A stretch of 64,000 nt of DNA, taken from NCBI RefSeq assembly GCF_014467015.1, contig NZ_CP058559.1, forward strand, positions 2,294,001 through 2,358,000, in the 5' to 3' direction. Both the position numbers and the translations under genes were made by a program. The notes beneath the pieces are model-generated. The model made no database searches. It worked only from the letters and a program-made list of their open reading frames with translations, and had not been told where the DNA came from. Below, in pieces: positions 32,235 to 41,065 of this stretch. Position 1 is the stretch's first letter, and each line of letters opens with the position of its first letter. The stretch is from Alkalicella caledoniensis (lineage in GTDB: Bacteria; Bacillota; Proteinivoracia; Proteinivoracales; Proteinivoracaceae).

Positions 32235-33462
32235 ATATCATGTCCTCACGATCTAACTTGATATCAAATTCTTTTGTTGAAACATAGCTTATTATTCCAA
32301 CTACAATCATTAGAATTCCAGATATTACCATCCAATTGTTAACTCCCATGGTTTCAGCTATTGGGCCCGCAATAAACATCCCAATTGGAGCTGCAAAACT
32401 CATAACGCTTGTAATAAGTGATAGGACTTTTCCTAAATTTTGTGGAGGGATAGAGTTCTGGATATACGCTGTAAATGGAATATTGAATCCTGAACCTGTT
32501 GAACCCATTAGAAAAACTAAGATGCAAAATAACCAAAGTAAGTTTGCAGGTATTAGACCTGCAATTATGGATGTAAGACCAAGTAAACTCGTAAAAAGAG
32601 ATATCATTAGAAAATGTTTTTTAAATCCTCCGAAGACACTAATTAACATTGCAGCAATCAGCATACCTAATGAAAATAACGTTTGAATCAAACCATTATG
32701 CCATGCGCTTCCAAAAAAATAATTACGAACCATCAAAGGAAGCAGAATTCCTAATGGGACAAAAACAATGGTAGATATAAGCATTGGAATTGAAAGCCTC
32801 AATAATGCTTTGTTTGATTTGATTGCAAGTATCCCTTGTTTCATATCTTGAAAGACATAGATTTTACCTGTTCGGTTTGAGTTTAACTGTGGAGTTTTTA
32901 TAGTCGTGAGTGTAACAATTGCTAAGAAAGCACCGAGAACATCTAGCAACATTATCCACTGAAGATTTGTGATGCTCATTAATAGTGCGCCAAGCATTGG
33001 GCCTAGCATTGTACATGCAGTATTTATCATCTGCCCAAAGCCTCCTGCTTTAGTCAACTCATCCTGAGGCACGATTTGTGGGATAAGTGCTTGTAACGCA
33101 GGCTTATGGAATGTTTCCCCTAAAGCTCTTACAAACAGAACTACATACACTAGCGTTAATGAACGTATACCTAAAAAAAATAAAATACCTAAAAGTAAAC
33201 TAGATGCGGCTACAATACCATCAGCAAGGATAATTATTTTTTTTCGGTTAAACCTATCAATCCAAACTCCAGCGAATAGGCCTATAATTGCTTGTGGTAA
33301 TAACCCCGCTACACTTGCAATAGTAAGTGCAAGCGCAGATCCAGTTTCAATAGTAATCCACCAAATAATCGAAAACTGAACGGCACTAGAACTTAATAGT
33401 GAAAATGATTGACCAAAATATAATGCAAAGAATGGCTTCTTCCAGGTAGTTAACTGATTCAT
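32224..33462 (-). CDS. MFS efflux pump, Mef-like
   Basis: The 412-residue protein has 12 membrane segments and typical MFS loops (GVWIDRFNRKKIIILAD after helix 2). The start FFALYFGQSFSLLSSSAVQFSIIWW resembles macrolide-efflux (Mef/MFS_3) proteins. It probably exports a drug or a modified drug. It is the middle gene of an operon with a glycosyltransferase, controlled by the divergent and now broken tetR. Confidence 0.85.
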   Translation of the reverse strand: MNQLTTWKKPFFALYFGQSFSLLSSSAVQFSIIWWITIETGSALALTIASVAGLLPQAIIGLFAGVWIDRFNRKKIIILADGIVAASSLLLGILFFLGIRSLTLVYVVLFVRALGETFHKPALQALIPQIVPQDELTKAGGFGQMINTACTMLGPMLGALLMSITNLQWIMLLDVLGAFLAIVTLTTIKTPQLNSNRTGKIYVFQDMKQGILAIKSNKALLRLSIPMLISTIVFVPLGILLPLMVRNYFFGSAWHNGLIQTLFSLGMLIAAMLISVFGGFKKHFLMISLFTSLLGLTSIIAGLIPANLLWLFCILVFLMGSTGSGFNIPFTAYIQNSIPPQNLGKVLSLITSVMSFAAPIGMFIAGPIAETMGVNNWMVISGILMIVVGIISYVSTKEFDIKLDREDMIYED

Positions 33463-33466
33463 TTAA

Positions 33467-34714
33467 TTACCTCCGAAGACATTCCATTATGACATTGGCG
33501 CAATCACTTGCACCATTTTCGGATGCAATCTTACTTCCAAGGTGTTTTGCATTCTTTACAATATCATCACTCAGTGCATACTGAATTGCATTGGCAAGAA
33601 TATTAGACGTGACTGATTTTTTAGGAAGTGGCTTTGCAGCAACACCAAGATCGTATGCACGATGCGCCCAAGCAAATTGATCATTTGAAAAGGGGACTAT
33701 CACGCTAGGAACTCCTGCTTTGAAGCCAGCTGCAGTAGTACCTGCCCCACCATGATGACATACAGCTGATACTTTATCGAATAACCATGAATGAGGGATA
33801 CTATCTATAACTAATATGTTATCAGTTATGTTTGGAGGAGTACCCATTCCGCAGATAATTCCTCGCTTACCAGTTTTGTTGATTGCATCTACTGCAAGCT
33901 CAGCTAATTCTTTATGTTTTCCTAATGATGTCATGCTACCAAAACCAATATAAACAGGTTTCTCACCTTTGTCCAGGAACTTAGTTAGCTTAGTATCAGG
34001 TATATACTCACTCGGTTCCTCGACAAACCAATAGCCATATTGATGTATGTTTTTATTCCAATCGTTAGGTCGCTCAAACACAAAGTTACTGCATGATACT
34101 ATAGCTGGATGCATTAAGTCATTGTGTTTTTCAAAAGGACAACCAAAATTTTCTGGTAGTTTTCCGAATTTTTCTTTCCAGAAGCCTTTAACAGAATCTT
34201 TAGATGCCATCCATAACATTCCTTGAAGCATAGTGTAACTAATCGATTTAGTTATAGGATTTGAAGGTGATTTTCCATACATAACAACTGACAAGTACTC
34301 ACTTGTTTTGTGCATAGGAAATGGCGATGCTATGACTGATGGGATTCCAAATTTTTGAGCTGCAAAATATCCAATTGAACACCCGGGATGATAGATAATC
34401 AACTCACTTCCCTCACAAGCTGAGTAGTAGTCGTTTACCATATGGACTCCATATTCCTTCATTTTGTTAAAAGTCAAAAGCATCTTTAGGGGATTATCTG
34501 ATGATCCTGCTGCTTCAAGAAGCTTCGGATCCACATTAAGGGTTTCAATATCAGCCTCAATTGGGTAAACATCTATCCCATAATTTTGAATAAAGCCCTT
34601 AAAGCTCTTACTTGCTGTGATGCGTACATCCTTTCCCATTTTCTTAAGTTCCTGCGCAAGTGCTACATATGGCTGAAAATCTCCTCGTGAACCTGAACAA
34701 AGAATAGTAATCAT
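33467..34714 (-). CDS. GT1-family UDP-glycosyltransferase
   Basis: The 415-residue enzyme has the GT-B fold of GT1 enzymes such as macrolide and sterol glucosyltransferases. The N-terminus is CSGSRGDFQPYVALA and the donor site is CHHGGAGTTAAGFKAGVP with the later PFSNDQFAWAHRA. It would transfer a sugar from UDP-sugar to a small hydrophobic molecule in the cytoplasm. Next to Mef-like efflux this suggests inactivation plus export of a drug. The start follows AAGGGGGTT. The operon promoter faces tetR. Confidence 0.85.
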   Translation of the reverse strand: MITILCSGSRGDFQPYVALAQELKKMGKDVRITASKSFKGFIQNYGIDVYPIEADIETLNVDPKLLEAAGSSDNPLKMLLTFNKMKEYGVHMVNDYYSACEGSELIIYHPGCSIGYFAAQKFGIPSVIASPFPMHKTSEYLSVVMYGKSPSNPITKSISYTMLQGMLWMASKDSVKGFWKEKFGKLPENFGCPFEKHNDLMHPAIVSCSNFVFERPNDWNKNIHQYGYWFVEEPSEYIPDTKLTKFLDKGEKPVYIGFGSMTSLGKHKELAELAVDAINKTGKRGIICGMGTPPNITDNILVIDSIPHSWLFDKVSAVCHHGGAGTTAAGFKAGVPSVIVPFSNDQFAWAHRAYDLGVAAKPLPKKSVTSNILANAIQYALSDDIVKNAKHLGSKIASENGASDCANVIMECLRR

Positions 34715-34736
34715 ATATTAACCCCCTTGAATAATC

Positions 34737-34749
34737 CAACATCATGTTG
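34737..34749. promoter_or_regulatory. Likely TetR operator
   Basis: CAACAT-C-ATGTTG is a perfect 6-bp inverted repeat in the divergent region between the glycosyltransferase operon and the tetR gene. Confidence 0.5.
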
Positions 34750-34836
34750 TATGATATAATTATAAAATCTTATACAAAAATCATCAACCAACAATATTGT
34801 GCTATTTGTCGGATTTAAAAAGGAGGTAAATTAATC

Positions 34837-35054
34837 ATGAATAAAAGAACGGAAATTACTGCACAGACAAAACAAAATCTCATGGATGCCTTTTGGAACT
34901 TATATTGTGAAAAAAGAATTGAAAAAATTACTGTTAAAGAAATCACAAATAAAGCGGGATATAATCGGGGAACTTTCTATGAGTACTTCACAGATGTTTA
35001 TAATGTACTGGATGAAATTGAAAACTCACTAATTCCTTCTCTTGATGAGTTGCC
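34837..35054 (+). pseudogene. tetR gene, 5' half, interrupted by IS21-family element
   Basis: The frame encodes a TetR HTH (KQNLMDAFWNLYCEKRIEKI, then ITNKAGYNRGTFYEYFTDVY) and reaches DELP at the insertion point; reading on into the IS gives a stop at 35070. Joining 34837-35054 to 37561-37906 gives an uninterrupted frame of 187 codons plus stop. The insertion probably destroys the regulator and derepresses the divergent glycosyltransferase-MFS operon. Part of the DNA-binding domain is still encoded. Confidence 0.9.
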
Positions 35055-35118
35055 TGTAATTGTCAACTGAAAATTCCTCTAAATAGTAATTTAATTTTCC
35101 CCTAGAGGAGCAAAAAAA

Positions 35119-35880
35119 TTATTGCTGATTTAGCCAGTCTTGAGTTTCTTTTAAGCGATAGGAGTTACCGTTCATATTTACAATGTAAGACTTGTGAGTT
35201 AAGCGATCTACCATTGCAGCAGTCATAACTGGATCTTTGAAAATCTCTTCCCAGCGATCAAAAGAAAGATTGGTTGTTATGATAGTCGACTTTCTCCCCG
35301 CTCTTAAAGATAAGTAAGTAAAAAGTAGTTCGGATGCTTCTTTATCAAAGGATATATATCCAAGCTCGTCTGCTATGATCAAATCATATTTTTCAAAACG
35401 GTTCTCAAAGCTTCTAAGAGTCTTCTGTGAGCGGCATTCTTTAAGCTCATTAACTAGTAGAGGTATTGTTGTAAACAAAACCTTGTAGCCCGCATTACAG
35501 GCTTTTATGCCTAGTCCGATGGCCATGTGACTCTTACCAGTCCCTGGGTTTCCAGCTAGTATTATGTTTTGACCTGTCTCTATGAATTTTAGGGTGGAGA
35601 AGATTTTAACTTTTTCCCCTGCATCAGCAGGTAGGTCTTTAATGGAAAGGTCTTCTAGGTACTTTTTGTAGGGGAATTTAGCGTTTCTTATGCGGTTTTT
35701 ACGACCATTTTCTTTCCGCAAATCATATTCTTTTTCTAAAAGGTCAATTAAAAAGTCCTCATAAGATAAACTTCCTCTGTAGGCTTCATCTATCCTTTCT
35801 TGATAATCTTTGCTAGTTCCTGGCAGCTTCAATTCTTTACAAAGTTCATTAATTCTTTTAATGGTCTCTTTCTGCATCAT
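35119..35880 (-). CDS. istB: IS21 ATP-binding protein IstB
   Basis: The 253-residue AAA+ ATPase (DnaC-like) has Walker A GNPGTGKSHMA, Walker B LIIADELGYIS and TTNLSFDRW. It helps the transposase choose and bind the target. The start overlaps the istA stop by 4 bases (ATGA). Full length, so the element may still be active. Confidence 0.93.
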   Translation of the reverse strand: MMQKETIKRINELCKELKLPGTSKDYQERIDEAYRGSLSYEDFLIDLLEKEYDLRKENGRKNRIRNAKFPYKKYLEDLSIKDLPADAGEKVKIFSTLKFIETGQNIILAGNPGTGKSHMAIGLGIKACNAGYKVLFTTIPLLVNELKECRSQKTLRSFENRFEKYDLIIADELGYISFDKEASELLFTYLSLRAGRKSTIITTNLSFDRWEEIFKDPVMTAAMVDRLTHKSYIVNMNGNSYRLKETQDWLNQQ

Positions 35881-37445
35881 ATTATCGTAGCCTCCTTTTG
35901 AAAGGCTGCTTGATTATTGCCTAAGAGTTTTCCATAGTGATTTAATATGAACTTTGAGTTTGCAATAATATCAGTAGTCCTTTCAATAATCTTTGTTTGT
36001 GGTTCCTCTTCTCTGTTAATCAGCAGTTTTATCTTCTCTGTGCTAACACTGGTTATGCTGATTCTTTCAAGTCTTTCTATGATTTTTAATGTTGGATATA
36101 GACCTTTTTCGCCAATAATTTCAAGAAGCTCTATGAATTCTCTAGGATTTTCGGTATAATAGTTATGATATATTTTTTGGAGCTTGGTATCCATTTGGCG
36201 TATGGCGGCGCTTGAATGAAGGGACCCAGGCTTCTTTTTTATTGTATTAACGTAGTGCTCAATATTAAGTGTCCAAGTAAAGTTGCCATAACTTCTTTTA
36301 TGTTCTGCAATTTTCTGTTGGTCATAATAAATCTGGATTTGGTGAGGATATATCTTAACGAAAACGAACTTTCCTACCAAGTGATCAGGTACAGAATATT
36401 TATTTTCATCAATGCTTATTGTTGAGTATTTACTAACTCTATACTCTGCTGTTCTTGCAGTATCATAATCAGGCATTAGGGAAAGGAGGTGCTTTTGTTC
36501 TTCCTCTAAAACCTCCCTAGGGCTTTTCCCGCCATTTGCTTTTGTGGGCTTTGAGTTAAGTTTATCTAGTTCTTTTTCTAAATACTCATTAGCTTCTTCT
36601 AAGCTATCAAAGGTGTCCCTTTTACTAAATGCCTTTCTTCTAATGTACTCAACACTTCGCTCAACTCGACCTTTTTCATTCCCTTTGGCTATATTGCAAA
36701 ATCGATATCTAAATCCATAATAAAGAGATAGTTTTAGTAAGTCATCAGTTGGTTCCTTTTCATTCTTAGCAGCAAAGCTTTTTACTGCTACTTTCATGTT
36801 ATCGTATACTACTGTCCGATGGACACCATTCATTTTTTTGAAAAAACGCACATGAACGTCAAGGAAACTCTCCATTTTCTGATTGTGATAAAGGTGAGCA
36901 TACCGGTGGTTCCCCATGGCATTTGCAAATGCTCCCATCTGAAAAGTCTTTGGCTTTCCTCCAATTATTAACTTTACATAACCCCAATCAAACTCAGTAC
37001 TATCTCCATATGAGTATTCTTGACGAATGTAGGCTTCCTTACTTTCTTTTTCAACCTTTCTAATATAGCTACAGACAGTTGAATAGCTTATGTCATAGCC
37101 TTTCTCGGATAGGCACTCAAATATATCAATCTTCTTCTTTTGCTGCTTTCTTCTACCTGTATTTTGTTTCTCTTCATTTTCTTTTAGGTAGTTATTGATC
37201 TCGCCAATAATTTCATCAGTCAATTTTCTCTTCACTGGCTTTCTTGCCTTATACTTTGGTGGTGATACTAAATCTTCGATTAGAGTAGTATCTTCTATTT
37301 CATTTCCTACTAATTCTGCCTTCTTTGCCTCATACTCTCTGATATACTTTCTAATTGTCTTACGGTCAATGCCTGTCCTTCTATGGATTTCCCATTGAGA
37401 AACCCCATCTCTTAAATTTGATAAAATAATTTCTTGTTTATTCAT
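35877..37445 (-). CDS. istA: IS21 transposase IstA
   Basis: The 522-residue DDE transposase has an N-terminal HTH (WEIHRRTGIDRKTIRKYIRE) and an integrase core with Asp in STEFDWGYVKL, Asp in VYDNMKVAVK and Glu in GRVERSVEYIRR. A Mu-type C-terminal domain follows. ATG 37445 is preferred; a GTG at 37457 overlaps the GGGGAG site. The frame is complete. Confidence 0.93.
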   Translation of the reverse strand: MNKQEIILSNLRDGVSQWEIHRRTGIDRKTIRKYIREYEAKKAELVGNEIEDTTLIEDLVSPPKYKARKPVKRKLTDEIIGEINNYLKENEEKQNTGRRKQQKKKIDIFECLSEKGYDISYSTVCSYIRKVEKESKEAYIRQEYSYGDSTEFDWGYVKLIIGGKPKTFQMGAFANAMGNHRYAHLYHNQKMESFLDVHVRFFKKMNGVHRTVVYDNMKVAVKSFAAKNEKEPTDDLLKLSLYYGFRYRFCNIAKGNEKGRVERSVEYIRRKAFSKRDTFDSLEEANEYLEKELDKLNSKPTKANGGKSPREVLEEEQKHLLSLMPDYDTARTAEYRVSKYSTISIDENKYSVPDHLVGKFVFVKIYPHQIQIYYDQQKIAEHKRSYGNFTWTLNIEHYVNTIKKKPGSLHSSAAIRQMDTKLQKIYHNYYTENPREFIELLEIIGEKGLYPTLKIIERLERISITSVSTEKIKLLINREEEPQTKIIERTTDIIANSKFILNHYGKLLGNNQAAFQKEATII

Positions 37446-37560
37446 TAAAGTAATCACTCCCCTGTCCTCCCCTATGATGTCATAGGGATATTATATATTT
37501 CCTCTAGGGGAATTTTCAACTGTTACACTAGGGTAATTTTAGGTTACCATAAACATTGCC

Positions 37561-37906
37561 CCCGATTTCAACACTAACAGGAACAATTGGGATGCCATTA
37601 GATGTATTTCTTAATGTATGGGAACAAAATGCTAAGTACTATTCAGTCTTGCTTGGAGATAAAGGTGATCCGGCTTTTGCAAGAAAGTTAAAGAATTCCA
37701 TTAAACCGACAATTATGAAAGTGCTTGAAGATAAGCCTGACATCGATTTAAGAGAAATAGATTATATTCTTGAATATACACTTACTGCTATGATTGGCAT
37801 TATGAGTTATTGGTTTATAAAAGAAAAGACTCTTTCAAGGGAAAGTCTGTTTAGTCTTATGCACAGGTTGATGGAGGATGGGATAATGAAGCACTTGCCA
37901 CTATAA
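37561..37906 (+). pseudogene. tetR gene, 3' half
   Basis: The frame continues the interrupted TetR from PPISTLTG through a helical ligand-binding domain to KHLPL-stop. It resumes directly after the second TTGCC target copy. A TTG within that copy could allow a fragment without the HTH to be made, but no ribosome site precedes it. Confidence 0.88.
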
Positions 37907-37974
37907 TTTCATACCTAGAATTCTATGAAATCTAAGGTCATTTATTTTAAGCAAAATGCAATCGTGAAGTAGAA

Positions 37975-38085
37975 CAACTTCCTTTTAAGGGTGACACAGT
38001 GATTGGCAATGATGTGTGGGTAGGTCAAAATGTAACCATAATGCCAGGTGTTAAAATTGGATATGTTCCCGAGAACGTCTTTTGA
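37975..38085 (+). pseudogene. Vat/CatB-type acetyltransferase remnant
   Basis: The frame reads [20 protein letters not shown] and TIMPGVKIG. This is the hexapeptide-repeat core of xenobiotic acetyltransferases such as Vat (streptogramin A) and CatB. It is cut after the GVKIG step and has no start. Only about 29 codons survive next to scar 5. Confidence 0.7.
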
Positions 38086-38134
38086 TAAAAAAAGGGCTTG
38101 GAAGATTTTTTTTGACAGCTATCCTGTCCTCTTA

Positions 38135-38188
38135 ACACATGTGGAGTGTTGCAAGGTTTGCTATAGTAAAAATAATACGATGTTTGAA
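38135..38188 (+). repeat. rlmD-tail scar 5 (degenerate)
   Basis: ACACATGTGGAGTGTTGCAAGG, then TAGTAAAAATAATACGATGTTT, is the rlmD tail with several small deletions, so its frame is lost. It is followed by the same cassette as scar 3. Confidence 0.65.
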
Positions 38189-38364
38189 GAATGATGAGCG
38201 TATACCCACAGAAGTGTGGTGGTTATACGCTCTATTTTTAATGTGCAACCACGGGTTGTGAAAAATTAAAGCTAGTTTGATTGAGTTTTTAGTCCTGTTC
38301 ATATAGTATTATGGTATAAATATAGATTATAGATATTATTTGTAAAAGGAGTGGTCCTGTGAAT
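38174..38364 (+). repeat. Duplicated terminator-promoter-RBS cassette, copy 2
   Basis: This matches 26521-26707, including the terminator GAGCGTATA...TATACGCTC (38196-38232), GTGCAACCAC and AAAAGGAGTGGTCCT-GTG. Here it supplies the start signals of chrA. Confidence 0.75.
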
Positions 38365-39516
38365 ACTTTTTTAAAGGATGTATTTATCTGTTCCTTGGGG
38401 GCTTATGGAGGACCTGAAGCTCATTATGGTGTTTTTACAGATCAAATGGTCATAAAGAAAAAATATTTAACCGAAGAGGAGTTAGTGGAACTTATAGCTT
38501 TAACGGGTATTTTGCCTGGTCCAAGTAGTACACAAACTATTGTGGCTATAGGACATAAAATTGGAGGACCAGTATTGGCTTTTCTCACTATGTTGGTATG
38601 GGCTTTGCCTGTGCTTTCAGTGATGACTTTATTGTCGTTTTTAAGTCATTTTTTAAGTGGTTTGAACATATCTGAAGATGGGCTACGTTATATTGGTCCC
38701 ATGGCTGTAGGGTTCATAATTGTTGCTGCATATCGTATCGGACGGAAAGTTGTAAAGGATAAGCTGACTCTAGGATTATTATTCTTTGGAGCTATAACCA
38801 CTTACTTTATAAGAGAAGCTTGGATATTTCCGTTGGTCCTTGTTACCGGTGGAGTGGTTAGTATTTATACTTCACAAGAGAAGAATTTATGGAATAGCGT
38901 AAAGTTAAATCCACCTTGGCCATATTTGTTTGCCTTTGGATTTTTTGCCCTTGGTAGCATTCTTCTTACGGTCGTATGGGATAATGGAACGTTAAACCTA
39001 TTTGAGAGTTTCTATCGCTATGGTTATTTGGTAATTGGAGGTGGGCAAGTAGTAGTACCACTTATGTATAGTGAATTAGTAGAGGTTAATCAATATATGA
39101 CTAATCAGGAGTTTTTAACTGGATTTGGCCTTGTTCAAGGTTTACCTGGCCCGATGTTTAGCTTCAGTGCATATGCTGGTGGACTGGCAGCTCGGGGCGG
39201 GAGTGCATTTACTCAAGTTATAGGTGCAATTACAGGGGGTATTGCAATATTTTTACCAGGCTTGCTTTTAATCTACTTTATTTATCCAATATGGGAAAAT
39301 CTAAAGAAGATTAAAGGAATCAAGGTATCATTGAGAGGAATCACAGCCGTTGCAGGAGGCTTAATCACTATAGCTGCAGTAATTTTAATGCAAAACAGTG
39401 GATTTTTAATTGACAATATTATCGTTATGCTATGTACAGTGGCTCTGTTGCTTACAAAAAAGGTTCCTGCGCCATTTATTGTAATGGGAGTTATAGCTGC
39501 AGGATTCATTATCTAA
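38359..39516 (+). CDS. chrA: Chromate transporter ChrA
   Basis: The 385-residue membrane protein has the two homologous halves of long-chain ChrA proteins: GAYGGPEAHYGVF with LTGILPGPSSTQT in the N-half and GGGQVVVPLM with GLVQGLPGPMFSFSAY in the C-half. ChrA exports chromate and possibly other oxyanions using the membrane potential. GTG 38359 follows AAAAGGAGTGG, shared word for word with the XRE gene at 26702. No chrB-type regulator is nearby. Confidence 0.88.
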   Translation: MNTFLKDVFICSLGAYGGPEAHYGVFTDQMVIKKKYLTEEELVELIALTGILPGPSSTQTIVAIGHKIGGPVLAFLTMLVWALPVLSVMTLLSFLSHFLSGLNISEDGLRYIGPMAVGFIIVAAYRIGRKVVKDKLTLGLLFFGAITTYFIREAWIFPLVLVTGGVVSIYTSQEKNLWNSVKLNPPWPYLFAFGFFALGSILLTVVWDNGTLNLFESFYRYGYLVIGGGQVVVPLMYSELVEVNQYMTNQEFLTGFGLVQGLPGPMFSFSAYAGGLAARGGSAFTQVIGAITGGIAIFLPGLLLIYFIYPIWENLKKIKGIKVSLRGITAVAGGLITIAAVILMQNSGFLIDNIIVMLCTVALLLTKKVPAPFIVMGVIAAGFII

Positions 39517-39605
39517 TGTATTTGTTAAACAGCAAGTGTTCTCCTACGTTTACCTAATTCCTTTTTACAAGTTTATCGAACCACCAAGAGTGCTAAGCTC
39601 TTTTT

Positions 39606-39649
39606 AATACTTAATTAGAATTTTTTTAAGAATTCTCTAATTAAGTATT
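39606..39649 (+). terminator. Hairpin after chrA
   Basis: AATACTTAATTAGA and TCTAATTAAGTATT form a long AT-rich stem between chrA and dps. Confidence 0.55.
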
Positions 39650-39684
39650 GAAATAAACATATAATTATGGTAATATTAGAATAA

Positions 39685-39699
39685 TGATAATAATTACTA
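39685..39699. promoter_or_regulatory. PerR/Fur-type box before dps
   Basis: TGATAAT-A-ATTACTA is close to the 7-1-7 PerR/Fur consensus (TTATAAT-x-ATTATAA) and lies 40 bases before the dps start. Dps genes are classic PerR targets. Confidence 0.45.
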
Positions 39700-39738
39700 T
39701 TTAAGTAATTAAATTTAACTTGAAAGGATGAAGATATA

Positions 39739-40173
39739 ATGAAAGATCACAAAAAATTAAACGAGTATTTATCAAACTTAGCAGTTATTAATGTTAAGCT
39801 ACATAACTTACATTGGAATGTAGTTGGAAAGCAATTTGTTCAAATCCATGAGTTTACTGAGTCTATGTATAATGACGCCTTCGGCAAATTTGATGATGTG
39901 GCAGAGCTTATCAAGATTCAAGGCGGAAAGCCTTTGGTGAAACTATCTGATTACCTTCAAAATTCTTCTATTAAAGAATTAGATAAAGACATATTTACAA
40001 CAGATGAGGTACTTGAGATAGTACAAGATGATTTAAGAAAAATGAAAGATCTAGCAATTGAAATTAGAAATGCAGCTGATGAAGAAGGGGATTTTGAGAC
40101 TGTGGCACAGTTTGAAGAATACGTTGCAGGCTATAACAAGACACTGTGGTTTATTAGGTCTATGATGGCTTAA
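39739..40173 (+). CDS. dps: Dps-family DNA-binding ferritin
   Basis: The 144-residue four-helix protein has the Dps ferroxidase signature KLHNLHWNVVGKQFVQIHEFTE, with His and the later Asp/Glu (DAFGKFDDVAE) that form the intersubunit iron site. It oxidises Fe(II) with H2O2 and stores iron in a 12-mer cage. ATG follows AAAGGATGAAG. Single-gene unit with its own terminator. Confidence 0.9.
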   Translation: MKDHKKLNEYLSNLAVINVKLHNLHWNVVGKQFVQIHEFTESMYNDAFGKFDDVAELIKIQGGKPLVKLSDYLQNSSIKELDKDIFTTDEVLEIVQDDLRKMKDLAIEIRNAADEEGDFETVAQFEEYVAGYNKTLWFIRSMMA

Positions 40174-40184
40174 ACCAATCAATG

Positions 40185-40226
40185 AAGAGACATGGGAATA
40201 ATTTAGTTTCCATGTCTCTTTTTTTG
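40185..40226 (+). terminator. Terminator after dps
   Basis: AAGAGACATGG and CCATGTCTCTT pair and are followed by a run of T. Confidence 0.9.
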
Positions 40227-40307
40227 TTGGGATTTGGTTGGAAGAATGACTAATAGCAGAAGTGTTTTTTTTGATTTCATTCATAATATACATATTTTTC
40301 TTGCTTA

Positions 40308-40352
40308 AATGCAATATATATATTACAATTATAATGTAATATATATTGCATT
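40308..40352. promoter_or_regulatory. Near-perfect palindrome before the XRE gene
   Basis: AATGCAATATATATATTACA and TGTAATATATATTGCATT face each other over an AT loop, with two extra bases in the left arm. It lies 20-60 bases before a small XRE gene and is probably its operator. Confidence 0.55.
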
Positions 40353-40370
40353 ATTTAAATTAAAATCGAG

Positions 40371-40592
40371 GTGATTTATATAATTAAGAACAGTATTAAG
40401 CTAAGCCGTATTGAGAGACAACTCACTCAAGAAGAACTTGCTGAAAAAGTAGGTGTAACAAGACAAACAATTGGTCTAATAGAGAAAGAGAAATATAATC
40501 CCACCATAGCCTTAGGGCTTAATTTATGCAAAGTTCTAAATAAGTCTCTTGATCAATTATTTTGGTTAGAGGAGGATGTAAATGAAAAATGA
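40371..40592 (+). CDS. Small XRE-family regulator (YgzD-like)
   Basis: The roughly 70-residue protein is one HTH domain (RQLTQEELAEKVGVTRQTIG, then LIEKEKYNPT), typical of YgzD-like repressors that sit in front of a membrane protein gene. The start is unusual: the only standard codon, GTG 40371, lies inside the GAGGTGAT ribosome site, and homologues begin near IKN, at ATA 40380 or ATT 40383. The next gene overlaps it by 11 bases. Confidence 0.75.
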   Translation: MIYIIKNSIKLSRIERQLTQEELAEKVGVTRQTIGLIEKEKYNPTIALGLNLCKVLNKSLDQLFWLEEDVNEK

Positions 40593-41004
40593 TGAGAGAG
40601 TAAATGCAGAAGTTAAAATAGCGAAAAGTATTGGTTATACGATTTTTTGGTTTGGTATATTTGCAGTGTTAGTGTATCGATGGTTTGTCTTGAACCAAAC
40701 CCTTATGGATACACTTGACTTCTTTTTAGTTTGGTTTATTGGATCGTTAGCACATTTTTTTGCTTTAGCAATTAAAGGGATTCCCATTACCTATCCTGTT
40801 TCAATGAACAAAAAAGAGCAACGGTACTTTGTACTTCTAGTTCCATTATTAACAGGTATACTATCAGCTATTAGTGTTTTCTTAAAGATAGGGATGGATA
40901 TTAGACGTATACTAGGCGGTTTTACAGTGAGCTTTTTGGGGACTCTTTTTCTATTTTTTCTATATAAGATCATTATTCATTTGTGGGAAAAAAGAAATAC
41001 GTAG
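40582..41004 (+). CDS. Membrane protein paired with the XRE regulator (DUF6773-like)
   Basis: The 140-residue protein has four membrane segments (for example IGYTIFWFGIFAVLVYRWFV and FTVSFLGTLFLFFLYKIII) and resembles DUF6773 proteins, which are regularly coded with YgzD-like regulators. Its function is unknown. ATG follows GAGGAGG and overlaps the regulator gene. Confidence 0.7.
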   Translation: MKNDERVNAEVKIAKSIGYTIFWFGIFAVLVYRWFVLNQTLMDTLDFFLVWFIGSLAHFFALAIKGIPITYPVSMNKKEQRYFVLLVPLLTGILSAISVFLKIGMDIRRILGGFTVSFLGTLFLFFLYKIIIHLWEKRNT

Positions 41005-41065
41005 AGCACCATGATCAATATATCTATTGTAAGACTGTTTAAGGTAGGAATTAAGGAGAGGGGTA

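Larger units (their letters stand above)
35055..37555 (-). mobile_element. IS21-family insertion sequence, 2501 bp
   Basis: The left end TGTAATTGTCAACTGAAAAT and the inverted right end TGTTTATGGTAACCTAAAAT match at most positions and start with TG, as IS21 elements do. The 5-bp target copy TTGCC flanks both sides (35050-35054 and 37556-37560). Inside are istA and istB on the minus strand. Extra internal copies of the end motif (TGAAAATTCC with CCTCTAG) occur, as is usual for multiple IS21 transposase sites. Confidence 0.93.
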
